A stretch of 15,358 nucleotides of DNA from Bacteroidota bacterium (GTDB taxonomy: Bacteria; Bacteroidota; Bacteroidia; Flavobacteriales; Flavobacteriaceae), in contig JAJRSY010000274.1 of the NCBI GenBank assembly GCA_024278565.1, positions 1 through 15,358 on the forward strand, written 5' to 3'. Positions 15,273-15,358 of this stretch are shown here, one piece after another (positions within the stretch are counted from its first letter, which is position 1; each line of letters starts with the position of its first letter). The translations under genes were made by a program, and so were the position numbers. The notes beneath the pieces are model-generated. The model was not told the origin of the DNA. It made no database searches and saw nothing but the letters and a program-made list of their open reading frames with translations.

Positions 15273-15358
15273 ATGTATAAGTTTTTAGTGCTGTTTTTTT
15301 TGTAGTACGCTTGCTAATGCACAAGACACTATTTTGCCGTTGTGGCCAAAAGAAATTC
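15273..15358 (+). pseudogene. 5' end of a secreted-protein gene, out of frame at a T8 run; continues past window
   Basis: ATG 15273 gives MYKFLVLFF and then a TAG at 15303-15305. One frame over, right after the run of eight Ts (15294-15301), the sequence reads CSTLANAQDTILPLWPKEI to the window end. With seven Ts the two join into MYKFLVLFFCSTLANAQ, a typical flavobacterial signal peptide ending in NAQ, followed by a mature start DTILPLWPKEI. The ILPLWP motif at the mature N terminus resembles that of secreted alpha/beta-hydrolase or esterase proteins, but too little is present to name the family. The single extra T may be a mutation, a phase-variable tract or a homopolymer read error. Confidence 0.6.

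Overview
The window looks like chromosomal DNA of a marine-type flavobacterium (Bacteroidota, Flavobacteriaceae). This rests on signal peptides ending in ...SAQ or ...NAQ, the lack of strong Shine-Dalgarno sites, a TAnnTTTG-type -7 box, and families typical of that group: secreted ChaN-like protein, GMC oxidoreductase paired with a Tat-leader gluconate dehydrogenase subunit 3, and a lipoprotein VanX. No rRNA, tRNA or CRISPR array was seen.

Layout. 1-830: 3' part of a PQQ-type beta-propeller gene closed by a strong terminator. 979-4846: three plus-strand metabolic or secreted genes, namely an M19 membrane dipeptidase, an acyl-CoA dehydrogenase homologue and a ChaN/Tiki-like secreted protein. 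4979-5761: an inositol-monophosphatase-type gene with intact active-site motifs but two frameshifts and one nonsense codon. 5761-6001: a 241-bp MITE-like element with 21-bp terminal inverted repeats (20/21 match) and a perfect 8-bp target duplication (AACGTATA). It sits inside the stop codon of the phosphatase gene and rebuilds a stop. 6228-8671: a two-gene operon for an FAD-dependent, probably Fe-S-containing, periplasmic sugar or glycoside dehydrogenase. 8728-9219: its likely pathway partner, a secreted sugar isomerase/epimerase-like protein, now broken by a stop and two frameshifts and missing its 3' half. 9220-9697: an IS1595-family remnant that runs directly into a 3'-truncated lipoprotein gene on the minus strand (to 9985). 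10335-14000: a large, very AT-rich SNF2 helicase gene (minus strand) with two SWIM zinc motifs. 14309-15031: a VanX-type D-Ala-D-Ala dipeptidase lipoprotein. 15104-15265: a set of palindromes including a 78-nt near-continuous hairpin. 15273 to the end: the start of a secreted-protein gene shifted out of frame in a run of eight Ts.

How the parts work together. The clearest functional unit is 6228-8671. The catalytic GMC subunit has no leader, whereas the small subunit has a twin-arginine leader and probably carries its partner across the inner membrane. With the degraded isomerase/epimerase gene it resembles the glycoside C3-oxidation (3-keto-glycoside) loci of Bacteroidota, but here the second step is genetically dead. 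Five of the twelve genes seen, plus the transposase, are broken. The window is therefore either a zone of active decay seeded by insertions and deletions, or it contains some sequencing indels; the nonsense codons and the IS/lipoprotein junction cannot be explained by homopolymer errors.

The most novel observation is the MITE-like element at 5761-6001 placed exactly in a stop codon.
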